64,000 nt of DNA from Paenibacillus sp. E222 (GTDB taxonomy: Bacteria > Bacillota > Bacilli > Paenibacillales > Paenibacillaceae): contig NZ_CP058552.1 in NCBI RefSeq assembly GCF_013401555.1, positions 7,006,001-7,070,000 on the forward strand, in the 5' to 3' direction. This document shows positions 35,260 through 43,799 of the stretch, piece by piece. The translations under genes and the position numbers were made by a program. Positions within the stretch are counted from its first letter, which is position 1. The number at the start of each line of letters is the position of its first letter. Under the pieces are notes generated by a model. The model ran no database searches and was not told where the DNA came from. It saw nothing but the letters and a program-made list of their open reading frames with translations.

Positions 35260-35958
35260 ATGAATACATATCCGAATATTTCTGTTATTGCGTCGTTAAT
35301 TGCAGATCCCAGTCGTGCTATTTTTTTGGAAGCTTTGTTGGATGGTCGTGCCCTTCCTGCCGGCGAACTCGCTTACATGGCGAGTGTTACTCCTCAAACG
35401 GCAAGCAGTCATCTCGCCAAGCTGGTCGAAGGCAGGCTGCTCGTTGTTGAACAGCAAGGACGACATCGATACTATCGTCTCGCAGGCAAAGAGGTTGCTT
35501 TTCTGATTGAGACGATGGGAAGTATCGCCGCACCAGTACAAGTGAGATCCCTCAAACAGTCCAACCAGCTTCAGCATCTAAGCTTTGCTCGAACCTGTTA
35601 TGGGCATCTAGCTGGAAAGTTAGGGATATCGTTGTGTGAAGCTTTATTGCGGGAGGGATATCTCGAAGAACCTGAGGAAGAGCAGGCCAAGGATTACCAC
35701 ATTACAGAGATAGGGATTCAATGGCTCACTTCTTTTGGCATTATTCTTGAAGGGAAAGCCGGATCACGCCGCGCTGTGGCTCGTAAATGTCTGGATTGGA
35801 GTGAACGTCGTCACCATATCTCCGGAGTACTGGGAGACGAACTAGGACGCCGCTTGTCTGAACTGGACTGGACCCGCCAGAAGGCAGGCAGCCGTTCGGT
35901 GGAAGTCACGGAAGCTGGCAAGAAGGGTTTGTACGAGGTATTCGGCATTTCACTATAG
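35260..35958 (+). CDS. ArsR-type winged-helix regulator
   Basis: 232 aa. N-terminal wHTH (residues 8-90): SLIADPSRAIFLEALLDGRALPAGELAYMASVTPQTASSHLAKLVEGRLL, the ArsR/SmtB style arrangement with recognition helix TPQTASSHLAKL. A long C-terminal region (LSFARTCYGHLAGKLGI...) is shared with PadR- and ArsR-like one-component regulators of Bacillales; no conserved metal-binding Cys motif is evident. The 101-nt gap to the flavin reductase holds repeated GAATT/AATTC motifs that could be its operator. Ribosome site AAGG is weak. Confidence 0.82.
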   Translation: MNTYPNISVIASLIADPSRAIFLEALLDGRALPAGELAYMASVTPQTASSHLAKLVEGRLLVVEQQGRHRYYRLAGKEVAFLIETMGSIAAPVQVRSLKQSNQLQHLSFARTCYGHLAGKLGISLCEALLREGYLEEPEEEQAKDYHITEIGIQWLTSFGIILEGKAGSRRAVARKCLDWSERRHHISGVLGDELGRRLSELDWTRQKAGSRSVEVTEAGKKGLYEVFGISL

Positions 35959-36005
35959 GTCGGCAATCGCTCTTTCGTGTACATTGGCAAAATGAGATAC
36001 ATCAA

Positions 36006-36058
36006 AAATCCCCCTCCTCAGTAACCTTTGTCGGTAACCGGGGAGGGGGATTACGTTT
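36006..36058 (+). terminator. Terminator of the ArsR-type gene
   Basis: AATCCCCCTCC pairs with GGAGGGGGATT over a 20-nt loop region, followed by ACGTTTTATTTTATT; the A-run on the other side makes it suitable for the tRNA transcript coming from the right. Confidence 0.75.
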
Positions 36059-36068
36059 TATTTTATTG

Positions 36069-36087
36069 AGAACGGAGAGAGAGGGAT
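36069..36087. repeat. Copy of the tRNA-Ser 3' end
   Basis: AGAACGGAGAGAGAGGGAT, 19 nt identical to 36183-36201 at the 3' end of the tRNA-Ser gene, 114 nt away. The flanks differ, so it is a fragment, not a tRNA. Confidence 0.6.
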
Positions 36088-36186
36088 ACTCTCACTTCAT
36101 TCGAGACTGCGATGTATGGCTTACGAAGCATATGCTCCGACGAACCTTTAGGGTTCTCATCCCTTATACAGAGAAGTAAATCAGAA

Positions 36187-36275
36187 CGGAGAGAGAGGGA
36201 TTCGAACCCTCGCACCGCTTACGCAGTCTAACCCCTTAGCAGAGGGTCCCCTTATAGCCACTTGGGTATCTCTCC
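36187..36275 (-). tRNA. tRNA-Ser (anticodon GCT)
   Basis: 89-nt class II tRNA: acceptor GGAGAGA/TCTCTCC, anticodon stem ACCCT/GGGGT with loop CTGCTAA (anticodon GCT), long variable arm (ACTGCGTAAGCGGT), T arm GGTTCGAATCC. No encoded CCA. Downstream of tRNA-Asn on the minus strand. Confidence 0.93.
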
Positions 36276-36280
36276 AAGAA

Positions 36281-36356
36281 TGGCTCCCCGAACAGGGCTC
36301 GAACCTGTGACAACTCGATTAACAGTCGAGTGCTCTACCAACTGAGCTATCAGGGA
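36281..36356 (-). tRNA. tRNA-Asn (anticodon GTT)
   Basis: 76 nt with acceptor TCCCTGA/TCGGGGA, anticodon loop CTGTTAA, T arm GGTTCGAGCC and an encoded CCA. Minus strand, 5 nt before tRNA-Ser. Confidence 0.95.
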
Positions 36357-36377
36357 ATAATAATCTTGAATAACCTA

Positions 36378-36406
36378 AATTTATCATGATTAATATTCCA
36401 AGTCAA
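36378..36406 (-). promoter_or_regulatory. Promoter of tRNA-Asn/tRNA-Ser
   Basis: Minus strand TTGACT (36401-36406), 17-nt spacer, TAAATT (36378-36383), 22 nt upstream of tRNA-Asn. Confidence 0.6.
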
Positions 36407-36415
36407 CATGCCTCC

Positions 36416-36460
36416 GGTGACTTTCTTAATAAGCTTTAGATACTCTTATTAATAGTCACC
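36416..36460. repeat. Long AT-rich inverted repeat between sprT and the tRNA promoter
   Basis: GGTGACT...TTAATAAG and CTTATTAA...AGTCACC form a stem of about 16 bp with an 11-nt loop. It lies 59 nt past the sprT stop and lacks a T-run, so it is not a classical terminator. Confidence 0.55.
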
Positions 36461-36518
36461 ACGAGCACAGTACACATGGCTCTGTGGTAACAAGTGGCGC
36501 TGCCATAAACCATTCACC

Positions 36519-36980
36519 TTAGATTGTATGAATCCCTAACTTGCCCGCACATCGACCACAGCGGTACCGCTTCGGATCAACTTTGCGTTTACGCAAATAT
36601 TCCGTGCCACAGCTTTTGCATACCAGCTTATAGCGATACGGTAATGGCTTTCTGCCCTTTCCATCCGGAAGGGACTGACAGAACCTCGAGCCGCCCACCT
36701 TCTGCAACAGGGCCTTGAATTCAGGGTCCCGGTGTTGGTAGCCCCGTCCACGAATGTGCAGATGATAATGACACAGCTCATGCTTGATGATTTTCTCAAC
36801 CTCTTCCCGCCCATAGGCTTCGAGCTGATGAGGATTAATCTCTATTCGATGACTCTTGAGCATATAGCGCCCACCTGTCGTGGTCAGACGACGGTTAAAC
36901 AGCGCCTCATGAGTGAACGGAACCCCGAAATGATCGAGTGACACCTGCTCAATCCATTGCTGCAATTCCTCATTTTCCAT
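36519..36980 (-). CDS. SprT-like zinc metalloprotease
   Basis: 153 aa. HExxH motif at residues 67-71 (KHELCHYHLH), then a C-terminal zinc ribbon with VCKSCG and RYRCGRCAGKL. Matches the SprT family (YdcK in Bacillus). The function in bacteria is unknown; eukaryotic Spartan relatives cut DNA-protein crosslinks. AAAGGAGGACAAACCG precedes the ATG. Cytoplasmic. Confidence 0.9.
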   Translation of the reverse strand: MENEELQQWIEQVSLDHFGVPFTHEALFNRRLTTTGGRYMLKSHRIEINPHQLEAYGREEVEKIIKHELCHYHLHIRGRGYQHRDPEFKALLQKVGGSRFCQSLPDGKGRKPLPYRYKLVCKSCGTEYLRKRKVDPKRYRCGRCAGKLGIHTI

Positions 36981-37073
36981 CGGTTTGTCCTCCTTTCACA
37001 CCCCTTGGGCCATTTGTTTTTCCGCCATAATACTTGAATTTTAACCGTTTCGTAGGCTACACTGTCAAGTAGA

Positions 37074-37451
37074 ATGTATGAGGGGAGATTATTACTCGTT
37101 ATGCCTACAATGCGCTACGTCATCCTACAGCAGGAACAGCAATTGCAGTTTGTGGAAATGCCTGCCGATTACGCTTATCAACTCAGTGCGCTCAACCTTC
37201 GCCTGCACAAAGAGATTGACAAACTTACCGCAGCAGATGTACCTGTTCTGCCTTGGGCAATCGCCGAATGTGACAATCTTGATCTTCTGGACGAGCAACT
37301 CTCCATCATCGGAGGTCTTGATTATATCAATGCGCTTGAACAAAGCTTTGCAGCACTAAGAGAGAGCGAATATCCTTTGATTTCCCTGCTCACTGAAATT
37401 CGGGCGCTTCAGGCTCAATTAGAGCAATGGTATGAAGAAGAGATGGAATGA
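37074..37451 (+). CDS. Small conserved helical protein of unknown function
   Basis: 125 aa if it starts at 37074, 116 aa if at 37101. No family recognised. After the start region (MRYVILQQEQQLQFVEMPADYAYQ) it is mainly helical, acidic and Leu-rich (ALRESEYPLISLLTEIRALQAQLEQWYEEEME). Neither start has a good ribosome site: AGGGGAGA lies between them, and is too far from the second ATG. Single gene with a clear terminator. Confidence 0.65.
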   Translation: MYEGRLLLVMPTMRYVILQQEQQLQFVEMPADYAYQLSALNLRLHKEIDKLTAADVPVLPWAIAECDNLDLLDEQLSIIGGLDYINALEQSFAALRESEYPLISLLTEIRALQAQLEQWYEEEME

Positions 37452-37495
37452 CTCTAATGTACTTATGGACTTATTAATAATGCAGGATGGAACCA

Positions 37496-37533
37496 AAAGC
37501 GCATCTCCTCAAAGCGGAGGTTGCGCTTTTTTC
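37496..37533 (+). terminator. Terminator after the 125-aa gene
   Basis: AAAAGCGC-atCTCC and GGAG-gttGCGCTTTTTT form a strong hairpin with T6. Confidence 0.85.
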
Positions 37534-37683
37534 ACTTTTCCAACCCTACATTCATGGGCCCCGCCTCTCGTATATCCGTATATATATTGAATTTTCCGTG
37601 TTCATCACGGGATATTCGCACAGTCCAGGCTATTGCCACATATGCTAACGTACAGATGAATTATGCAAGAGGAGGAGATACCC

Positions 37684-37827
37684 TTGCCTCAATGGCTTTG
37701 CAATCAACTGATGCGTGCATTTCACAAAAAGGACAGCAGACAGATTAAGCTGCTGAACGAATGCTGGTTCTTTTACCGAAACAAACCGACAAGTGGCACC
37801 CCGCGCAGCGCGGACAGCGAACTCTAA
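37684..37827 (+). CDS. cmpA: Cortex morphogenetic protein CmpA
   Basis: 47 aa, too short for usual gene lists. TTG start at 37684-37686 with GGAGGAG about 6 nt upstream. The first 35 residues, PQWLCNQLMRAFHKKDSRQ then IKLLNECWFFYRNK, closely match Bacillus CmpA, a 37-residue sporulation protein that with SpoIVA controls cortex assembly through quality control. Here the protein has an extra 12-residue polar tail (TSGTPRSADSEL). It supports an endospore-forming host. In Bacillus it also stands alone. Confidence 0.85.
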   Translation: MPQWLCNQLMRAFHKKDSRQIKLLNECWFFYRNKPTSGTPRSADSEL

Positions 37828-37928
37828 GAATCTGACGCCACTCTCTCCGTCCACTTCAAGCTCTCACTTCATTCATAAAATCCCTTCGAAGAATACAGTA
37901 CGGGCAACAGTACTATTATAACTGACAC

Positions 37929-37962
37929 AAACAGCCTTCCCGTTACAGGGAAGGCTGTTCTC
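37929..37962 (-). terminator. Terminator of tex
   Basis: AACAGCCTTCCC (37930-37941) pairs with GGGAAGGCTGTT (37948-37959), 18 nt past the tex stop; TTTGTGTC follows on the minus strand. Confidence 0.75.
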
Positions 37963-37979
37963 CAATCATTGTGCCTGGA

Positions 37980-40202
37980 TTAGGAAGACTGCTTAGAAGA
38001 AGCAGGTTTTTTCATCGTGAGGCCGACACGGCCTTTTTTGGTATCCACGTTCATCACCCAAACCGTTACATTATCCCCCACAGATACAACATCCATCGGA
38101 TGTTTAACGTAACCGTTGCTCAGCTGTGAGATGTGGACAAGTCCGTCACTCTTGATGCCGATGTCAACAAAAGCACCAAAGTCGATTACGTTACGAACCG
38201 TACCTTGCAGCTCCATGCCCTCCACCAAATCTTCAATTTTGAGCACATCCGTGCGGAAGATCGGTAGCGGCATTTCCTCACGCGGGTCACGACCCGGACG
38301 CTGCAAGCTGTCCAGAATGTCACGCAGTGTAGGCACGCCCACATCCAGCTTCACAGCCAGCTGTTCCGGTTGTTGCTCCGACAGGAGCACAGACAGTTCC
38401 TTGCTGCCCAGCTTGTCCAGCGCAACCTGAAGCTCCTTAAAGAGCTGGTCAACGACCTTATACGATTCAGGGTGAATCGGTGTGCGATCCAGCGGGTTCT
38501 CACCTTCAGCAATCCGCATAAAGCCTACGCATTGCTCATAGGTTTTGGCCCCCAGACGCGGCACCTTCTGCAACTGGCGACGATTCGTGAACCGGCCGTT
38601 CTCTTCGCGGTATTTCACAATATTTTTGGCAATGGTGGCATTTACACCCGCAACATAGGACAGCAGTGAAGGCGAAGCCGTGTTCACATCCACGCCCACA
38701 TGGTTAACTGCGGATTCCACAACAGCCTTCAAGCTTTCTTCCAATATTTTTTGAGAAACGTCATGTTGGTATTGGCCTACACCAATGGCTTTTGGATCGA
38801 TCTTAACCAACTCAGCCAGCGGGTCCTGCACCCGGCGGGCAATTGAAGCAGCACTCCGCTCAGCAACGTCAAGATCCGGGAATTCTTCCTGAGCCAGCTT
38901 GGATGCAGAATACACACTCGCTCCAGCTTCATTGACGATCAGATACACGAGACTTTCGTCCCCGTTCTCCTGAATAATCTCGGCAACAAACTGTTCTGTT
39001 TCACGCGACCCGGTACCATTACCGATAACAATCAATCCGATATCGTACTGCTTGATCATCCGATGGAAAACCTCGGCAGCTTCACGCTTCTTGTTGTGTG
39101 GTGGCGTTGGGTACGTAACAGCCACTTCCAACAGCTTGCCCGTATCGTCGACCACAGCCAGCTTACAACCGGTACGATAGGCAGGATCGACACCAAGCAC
39201 ACGTTTGCCATGAATCGGCGGCTGAAGCAGCAGATTGCGAAGATTGGCCGAGAATACGGATATCGCTTGGTTTTCACCTTTTTCCGTCAGTTCTGCACGA
39301 ACCTCACGCTCAATTGAAGGGGCAATCAATCGTTTGTAAGCATCTTCAATCACAGCACGCAATACGTCTTGGACCGCAGATGCACCCTTGATGATCTGTC
39401 CTTCCATATGACGGTGAGCCGGTTCAGGCTGCACGTCCAGACCCACTTTCAAAATGTTTTCACGTTCACCGCGGTTAATGGCGAGAATACGGTGAGGCGG
39501 CATTTTTTTGGCTAATTCACGATAATCATAGTAGTTCTCATATACAGACTCCTGCTCAGCATCCTTCGCTTCCGAAGTCAGCATGCCATGATCGAGCGTA
39601 TAACGACGAATCCATGCACGAATAGCAGCATCATCTGCAATATTCTCAGCCAAAATATCTTTGGCTCCCTGAAGTGCGATCTCTGCATCTTCTACCCCAA
39701 GTTCAGCATTGATATAACGCGCAGCTTCCTCCATAACATTACCTTGCTTCGGTTGACCCCAGATCCAGACAGCTAGTGGTTCAAGACCTTTTTCCTTCGC
39801 TACACTGGCACGGGTTTTCCGCTTCTGACGAAACGGACGGTACAAGTCCTCCACTTCCTGCAGCTTAACTGCCTGCGTGATGGATTGTTTCAATTCTCCG
39901 GTCAGCTTGCCTTGTTCCTCTATAATACGGATGACTTCCACTTTGCGGTCTTCCAGATTACGCAAGTATACGATGCGTTCTTCAATGAGCCGCAGCTGGT
40001 TCTCATCCAGCTCTCCAGTCATTTCTTTACGGTAGCGGGCGATAAATGGAATCGTATTGCCTTCGTCCAGAAGCTCCGACGTGGTGCGGACCTGCTTCAA
40101 GGACAGTGACAGTTCCTTGGCTACCTGTTTGATGATTCGTTCATGGCGTTCTGCCTTTATTGTTTCTTCATTGGGTTCCAGAACCGTTTCCTGTTCAGAC
40201 AA
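37980..40202 (-). CDS. tex: Tex-family RNA-binding transcription accessory protein
   Basis: 740 aa. Domain order as in Tex: helical N-terminal core, YqgF/RNase H-like fold (GVDPAYRTGCKLAVVD near residue 345, with GLIVIGNGTGSRE), helix-hairpin-helix (VGVDVNTASPSLLSYVAGVN), and a C-terminal S1 domain from about residue 655 (GMELQGTVRNVIDFGAFVDIG; DGLVHISQLSNGYV). Cytoplasmic; affects transcription and RNA processing by an unknown mechanism. The start TTG at 40200-40202 follows GAGGGATTTATT; the longer frame to 40289 has no ribosome site. Confidence 0.93.
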   Translation of the reverse strand: MSEQETVLEPNEETIKAERHERIIKQVAKELSLSLKQVRTTSELLDEGNTIPFIARYRKEMTGELDENQLRLIEERIVYLRNLEDRKVEVIRIIEEQGKLTGELKQSITQAVKLQEVEDLYRPFRQKRKTRASVAKEKGLEPLAVWIWGQPKQGNVMEEAARYINAELGVEDAEIALQGAKDILAENIADDAAIRAWIRRYTLDHGMLTSEAKDAEQESVYENYYDYRELAKKMPPHRILAINRGERENILKVGLDVQPEPAHRHMEGQIIKGASAVQDVLRAVIEDAYKRLIAPSIEREVRAELTEKGENQAISVFSANLRNLLLQPPIHGKRVLGVDPAYRTGCKLAVVDDTGKLLEVAVTYPTPPHNKKREAAEVFHRMIKQYDIGLIVIGNGTGSRETEQFVAEIIQENGDESLVYLIVNEAGASVYSASKLAQEEFPDLDVAERSAASIARRVQDPLAELVKIDPKAIGVGQYQHDVSQKILEESLKAVVESAVNHVGVDVNTASPSLLSYVAGVNATIAKNIVKYREENGRFTNRRQLQKVPRLGAKTYEQCVGFMRIAEGENPLDRTPIHPESYKVVDQLFKELQVALDKLGSKELSVLLSEQQPEQLAVKLDVGVPTLRDILDSLQRPGRDPREEMPLPIFRTDVLKIEDLVEGMELQGTVRNVIDFGAFVDIGIKSDGLVHISQLSNGYVKHPMDVVSVGDNVTVWVMNVDTKKGRVGLTMKKPASSKQSS

Positions 40203-40404
40203 AATAAATCCCTCTTTCCTTCCTGAATCGTTCAGTTGAAGCTTGTTCAGGGCAGCTTTGCTGCTGTAATCACAGTATCGAACCTGCATACATACAGATT
40301 CCTCTCCCCTATATTATCACAAAATCCCGTTCAGATTTCCAGCATTCGTCCAGGTTACAAGTTCTTACAATTGAGATTACGTATCAAACCTACGTCTCAG
40401 CCAT

Positions 40405-40448
40405 AAGAAAAGACCGAAAAACGTCTCCAGACGTCTTCCGGTCTCCCC
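40405..40448 (-). terminator. Terminator of the alpha-galactosidase gene
   Basis: AGACCG...CGGTCT outer stem with ACGTCT/AGACGT inner stem, TTTTCTT on the minus strand, about 30 nt past the stop. Confidence 0.75.
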
Positions 40449-40476
40449 TGATAAACCCTGCGTTCACGCCAGTTTA

Positions 40477-42666
40477 TTATACCCGTTCGAAGCGGAACAT
40501 TTCACTCAGATAGTCTCCAGATGCACGGCCTACCGAGATCCCACCATACATCAGTGCATCCCCGGTATATGTCTCGGAGCCACCTTTCAGGCGGTAATCC
40601 GCATTAGGGTCCAAGCCCTTCAGCTTCAGACGTTGGAGCGGTGCATTCGGTTCAGAGAGCACACGGAAGTAGAATACAACGGCTTCGCTGCCATCTGGTG
40701 AAATAAACATCCATGCCGTTTCATTTCCCTCAAACGGACTTAGCAAGCGGCGGAACGTTCCGTATTGGATGGTTCCCCGAATTTCTTTGTACAGCTCAAC
40801 CTGCGCCTTCACAATGGCATTCTCTTCCTCTGTGAAACGAGTCAAATCCAACTCGTATCCAAAGTTACCGGACATAGCGACATGTCCACGAATTTCCAGT
40901 GAAGTAATTCGGTTGACCTGGTGATTAGGAACAGCAGAGATATGCGACCCCATTGAGCTTACCGGATACACCAGGCTTGTACCATATTGAATACGCAGAC
41001 GGGATATTGCGTCCGTATTATCGCTGGTCCACGTTTGCGGCATGTAATACAGCATACCTGGATCAAAACGGCCGCCACCACCTGAACAGCTCTCGAACAG
41101 GATATTCGGGAACGCTGAAGTAATACGTTCCATGACTCCGTATAATCCAAGCATATAACGATGCGCAGTCTCACGCTGTCTGTCTGCCGGCAGCAATGCA
41201 GAGCCCACTTCCGTCATATTCCGGTTCATGTCCCATTTCACATAAGTGATTGGCGCAGATCCAAGCACATCGCTTAGCATGCGTACAATCTCATCACGCA
41301 CATCCTGACGGGAGAAATCGAGTACCAATTGTTGGCGCCCTTCCGTGCGGCGGCGATCCGGCACATGCAGACACCAGTCCGGATGAGCACGGTACAAGTC
41401 GCTGTCAGGCGAAATCATCTCAGGTTCGAACCATAGTCCGAACTGCATGTCCAGACTGGTCACCCGATTTGCCAAATCATCCAGCCCTTGAGGCAGTTTG
41501 TTCTTGTCCACAATCCAGTCACCGAGTGACGAGTTATCGCTATCCCGATGTCCAAACCATCCGTCATCCAGTACGAACAGTTCAATACCAAGCTTTTTGC
41601 CTGCCTGGGCGATCTGCTCAATCTTATCTGCATTGAAGCCGAAATAGGTCGCTTCCCAGTTGTTGACCAGAACCGGACGCTCTGCATTGCGGAACTTGCC
41701 CCGTGCAAGGCGCTCCCGATACAGTTTATGATACGACTGAGACATGCCATCGAGACCCGCATCCGAGTACACCATGACCGTCTCAGGCGTCTGGAATGAC
41801 TCCTGCGAATCCAGCTTCCAGCTGAACTCAAACGGATTGATTCCCAGCGATACACGCGTGGTGTGGAACTGATCCACCTCCGCCTGTGCTGTGAAGCTGC
41901 CGCTATATACAAGGCTGAACCCGTAGACTTCACCCTGATCCTCGTCTGTACCTGGTGTCATCAGGGCAATGAACGGGTTCTGCTGGTGACTGCTTGAACC
42001 CCGACGGCTCTCGATGCCTTGAAGGCCGGAAGCAAGTGGTCTGCGAACGATGTCCCGTTCACGCGTCCATGCTCCTGACAGTTGCAGCAATTCGTAATCG
42101 GCATGCGGGAAATCAACAGAAGAGCTGAGCGCACGTGCAATATTCACCGACGTAGCGCTCTCATTAATGATACGCATGGAACGCGTAATCGCATTAAAGG
42201 CCGTAAAGGCCGTGTAGCTAAGTTCAATCCTGATTCCTGCAACACGGTCCTCCAATTCAACGATGAGTGTCTCGGCTTCATCGTCAGATTCAACATAAGT
42301 TGCAGGCAGTCCGGTAAGCGCTGCCTTTCCTTTGATCAGTCGATGGCCTGTATACGTAAACTCCGAAACGGTTGAACCATTCTCAAGCTCCAATTGGATT
42401 GCCGGATTACGGAAATCACTTGTACCGTAAACGGGCAATTCTTGAGCCAATGTGTCGAAGGAGATCGTCCGATCTTCCGGCACCGGATTTGGGCTGAACG
42501 AGGCACGCTCTGTACGCACATGAAGCCAGCTTAGATCGGTATCACGCAGCCTTTTGCCATAATATAAATGTACCAAATATCCCGAAGGCAGAACCTGAAA
42601 TACATAGCTTGCCTTTTGAGTCTGTAGATGAAATTGAAGCTTCTCCTGATCAATATAAATGCTCAT
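40477..42666 (-). CDS. GH36 alpha-galactosidase
   Basis: 729 aa, cytoplasmic (no signal peptide). GH36 order: N-terminal beta domain, (beta/alpha)8 barrel from about residue 320, C-terminal beta domain. The nucleophile Asp is in YVKWDMNRN near residue 478 and the acid/base Asp in WTSDNTDAISR near 548. LDDGWFGHR and GLWFEPEMISPDSDL are also family blocks. Releases terminal alpha-1,6-galactose from melibiose, raffinose or galactomannan oligosaccharides. GGAGGAGACAT precedes the ATG. No transporter or regulator gene is adjacent, so the uptake system is elsewhere. Confidence 0.95.
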   Translation of the reverse strand: MSIYIDQEKLQFHLQTQKASYVFQVLPSGYLVHLYYGKRLRDTDLSWLHVRTERASFSPNPVPEDRTISFDTLAQELPVYGTSDFRNPAIQLELENGSTVSEFTYTGHRLIKGKAALTGLPATYVESDDEAETLIVELEDRVAGIRIELSYTAFTAFNAITRSMRIINESATSVNIARALSSSVDFPHADYELLQLSGAWTRERDIVRRPLASGLQGIESRRGSSSHQQNPFIALMTPGTDEDQGEVYGFSLVYSGSFTAQAEVDQFHTTRVSLGINPFEFSWKLDSQESFQTPETVMVYSDAGLDGMSQSYHKLYRERLARGKFRNAERPVLVNNWEATYFGFNADKIEQIAQAGKKLGIELFVLDDGWFGHRDSDNSSLGDWIVDKNKLPQGLDDLANRVTSLDMQFGLWFEPEMISPDSDLYRAHPDWCLHVPDRRRTEGRQQLVLDFSRQDVRDEIVRMLSDVLGSAPITYVKWDMNRNMTEVGSALLPADRQRETAHRYMLGLYGVMERITSAFPNILFESCSGGGGRFDPGMLYYMPQTWTSDNTDAISRLRIQYGTSLVYPVSSMGSHISAVPNHQVNRITSLEIRGHVAMSGNFGYELDLTRFTEEENAIVKAQVELYKEIRGTIQYGTFRRLLSPFEGNETAWMFISPDGSEAVVFYFRVLSEPNAPLQRLKLKGLDPNADYRLKGGSETYTGDALMYGGISVGRASGDYLSEMFRFERV

Positions 42667-42768
42667 ATGTCTCCTCCACCTCTATATATGTCGATTGACG
42701 TAAACGGTTTCTCGGTATCATTATAACGAAAAGCTTCACAATGTTCTACGCTTTCATGAAGCTTTAAT

Positions 42769-42813
42769 CAAAAGAGCGCACCCCGGCCGTTAGGCTGTTG
42801 TACGCTCTTCTGA
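42769..42813 (-). terminator. Terminator of ndoA
   Basis: AAGAGCG...CGCTCTT stem with TTTTGATT on the minus strand, 90 nt past the ndoA stop. Confidence 0.7.
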
Positions 42814-42902
42814 TTGCTGTCTGAAATTGTGTGTTCCTGCAAGGAACATCCATTGTCTACGGATGGCACGGCAGCAGAACAAAGAAACAACTGCCTGGTG
42901 CC

Positions 42903-43253
42903 TTAAAAATCGATTAAACCTAGGCTGATCTGTAAGGCTTCGTTGACCAGTTTCATGGTCTCCTCGTCCAGATGGGTAATCTTGTCGGTCAGCCTCTGCT
43001 TATCAATCGTCCGTATTTGTTCGAGCAAAATAACCGAGTCCCGGTCAAAGCCGTGTGCCGCCGCATCAATCTCCACATGCGTCGGCAGCTTTGCCTTTTG
43101 GATCTGGGCGGTGATCGCCGCCACAATACAAGTAGGACTAAACCGGTTGCCGATGTCATTCTGGATGACCAGAACCGGCCTGACTCCACCTTGCTCGGAA
43201 CCGACAACGGGAGAAAGATCCGCAAAAAAAACGTCACCGCGTTTTACGATCAA
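42903..43253 (-). CDS. ndoA: MazF-family mRNA interferase (EndoA)
   Basis: 116 aa. PemK/MazF fold: [33 protein letters not shown], then [27 protein letters not shown]. This is the Bacillus EndoA/MazF toxin, a sequence-specific ribonuclease (UACAU in Bacillus) held by the antitoxin encoded 3 nt upstream. The start is a TTG with GGGGTG upstream; weak initiation of toxin relative to antitoxin is a normal arrangement. Confidence 0.95.
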   Translation of the reverse strand: MIVKRGDVFFADLSPVVGSEQGGVRPVLVIQNDIGNRFSPTCIVAAITAQIQKAKLPTHVEIDAAAHGFDRDSVILLEQIRTIDKQRLTDKITHLDEETMKLVNEALQISLGLIDF

Positions 43254-43256
43254 TGT

Positions 43257-43538
43257 CTACACCCCGCTAACTAAGCGGTCCAGAGTGCTGTCCGCATCTT
43301 CCTCCGCGTGAAAGGCCTCGGATGCCATGGTGAGGTTAATCTTCGCCATCTCCATGTACCCTCGCTGCATCGACTCACGGATGTAACGTTTCTTACGCTC
43401 CGTCAAATACAGCTTCATGGCCTGCCTAATCAATTCGCTGCGGTTGGAATTCTCCAGCGCTACGATGCCATCCACTTCTTGCAAAAGATAATCAGGCAAA
43501 CTGATCATGATCCGCTTGGTGTTCTGCAAGTTGGCCAC
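43257..43538 (-). CDS. ndoAI: EndoAI-family ribbon-helix-helix antitoxin
   Basis: 93 aa, same length as Bacillus EndoAI. N-terminal ribbon-helix-helix domain: KRIMISLPDYLLQEVDGIVALENSNRSELIRQAMKLYL (strand, helix, NRSE turn, helix), then a charged C-terminal helix that would wrap the toxin. The start is the GTG at 43536-43538 with GGGGTGG 7 nt upstream. Binds EndoA and probably its own operator. Confidence 0.92.
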   Translation of the reverse strand: MANLQNTKRIMISLPDYLLQEVDGIVALENSNRSELIRQAMKLYLTERKKRYIRESMQRGYMEMAKINLTMASEAFHAEEDADSTLDRLVSGV

Positions 43539-43799
43539 CTTTCTTCCACCCCCACAAACCTTTCGCCATTGTGAACCAGTATTACGTTTTTCCAGAACTT
43601 TTATACAAAGGAATATATATGCCCCGAGTATATCAAGTATGCTGTACTCCATTATAAACACGGGGAACAATATTCGTACAGACCAAACATCTCTTTTCAG
43701 GATTTTTCATCCCAGTCATCATTCATAATTCGAGATGCTCCGACAGTTTTCCTTCTGTTCTGAAAAAAAGTTTATTGGAAATAGCGTCCAGTCAAGCCA

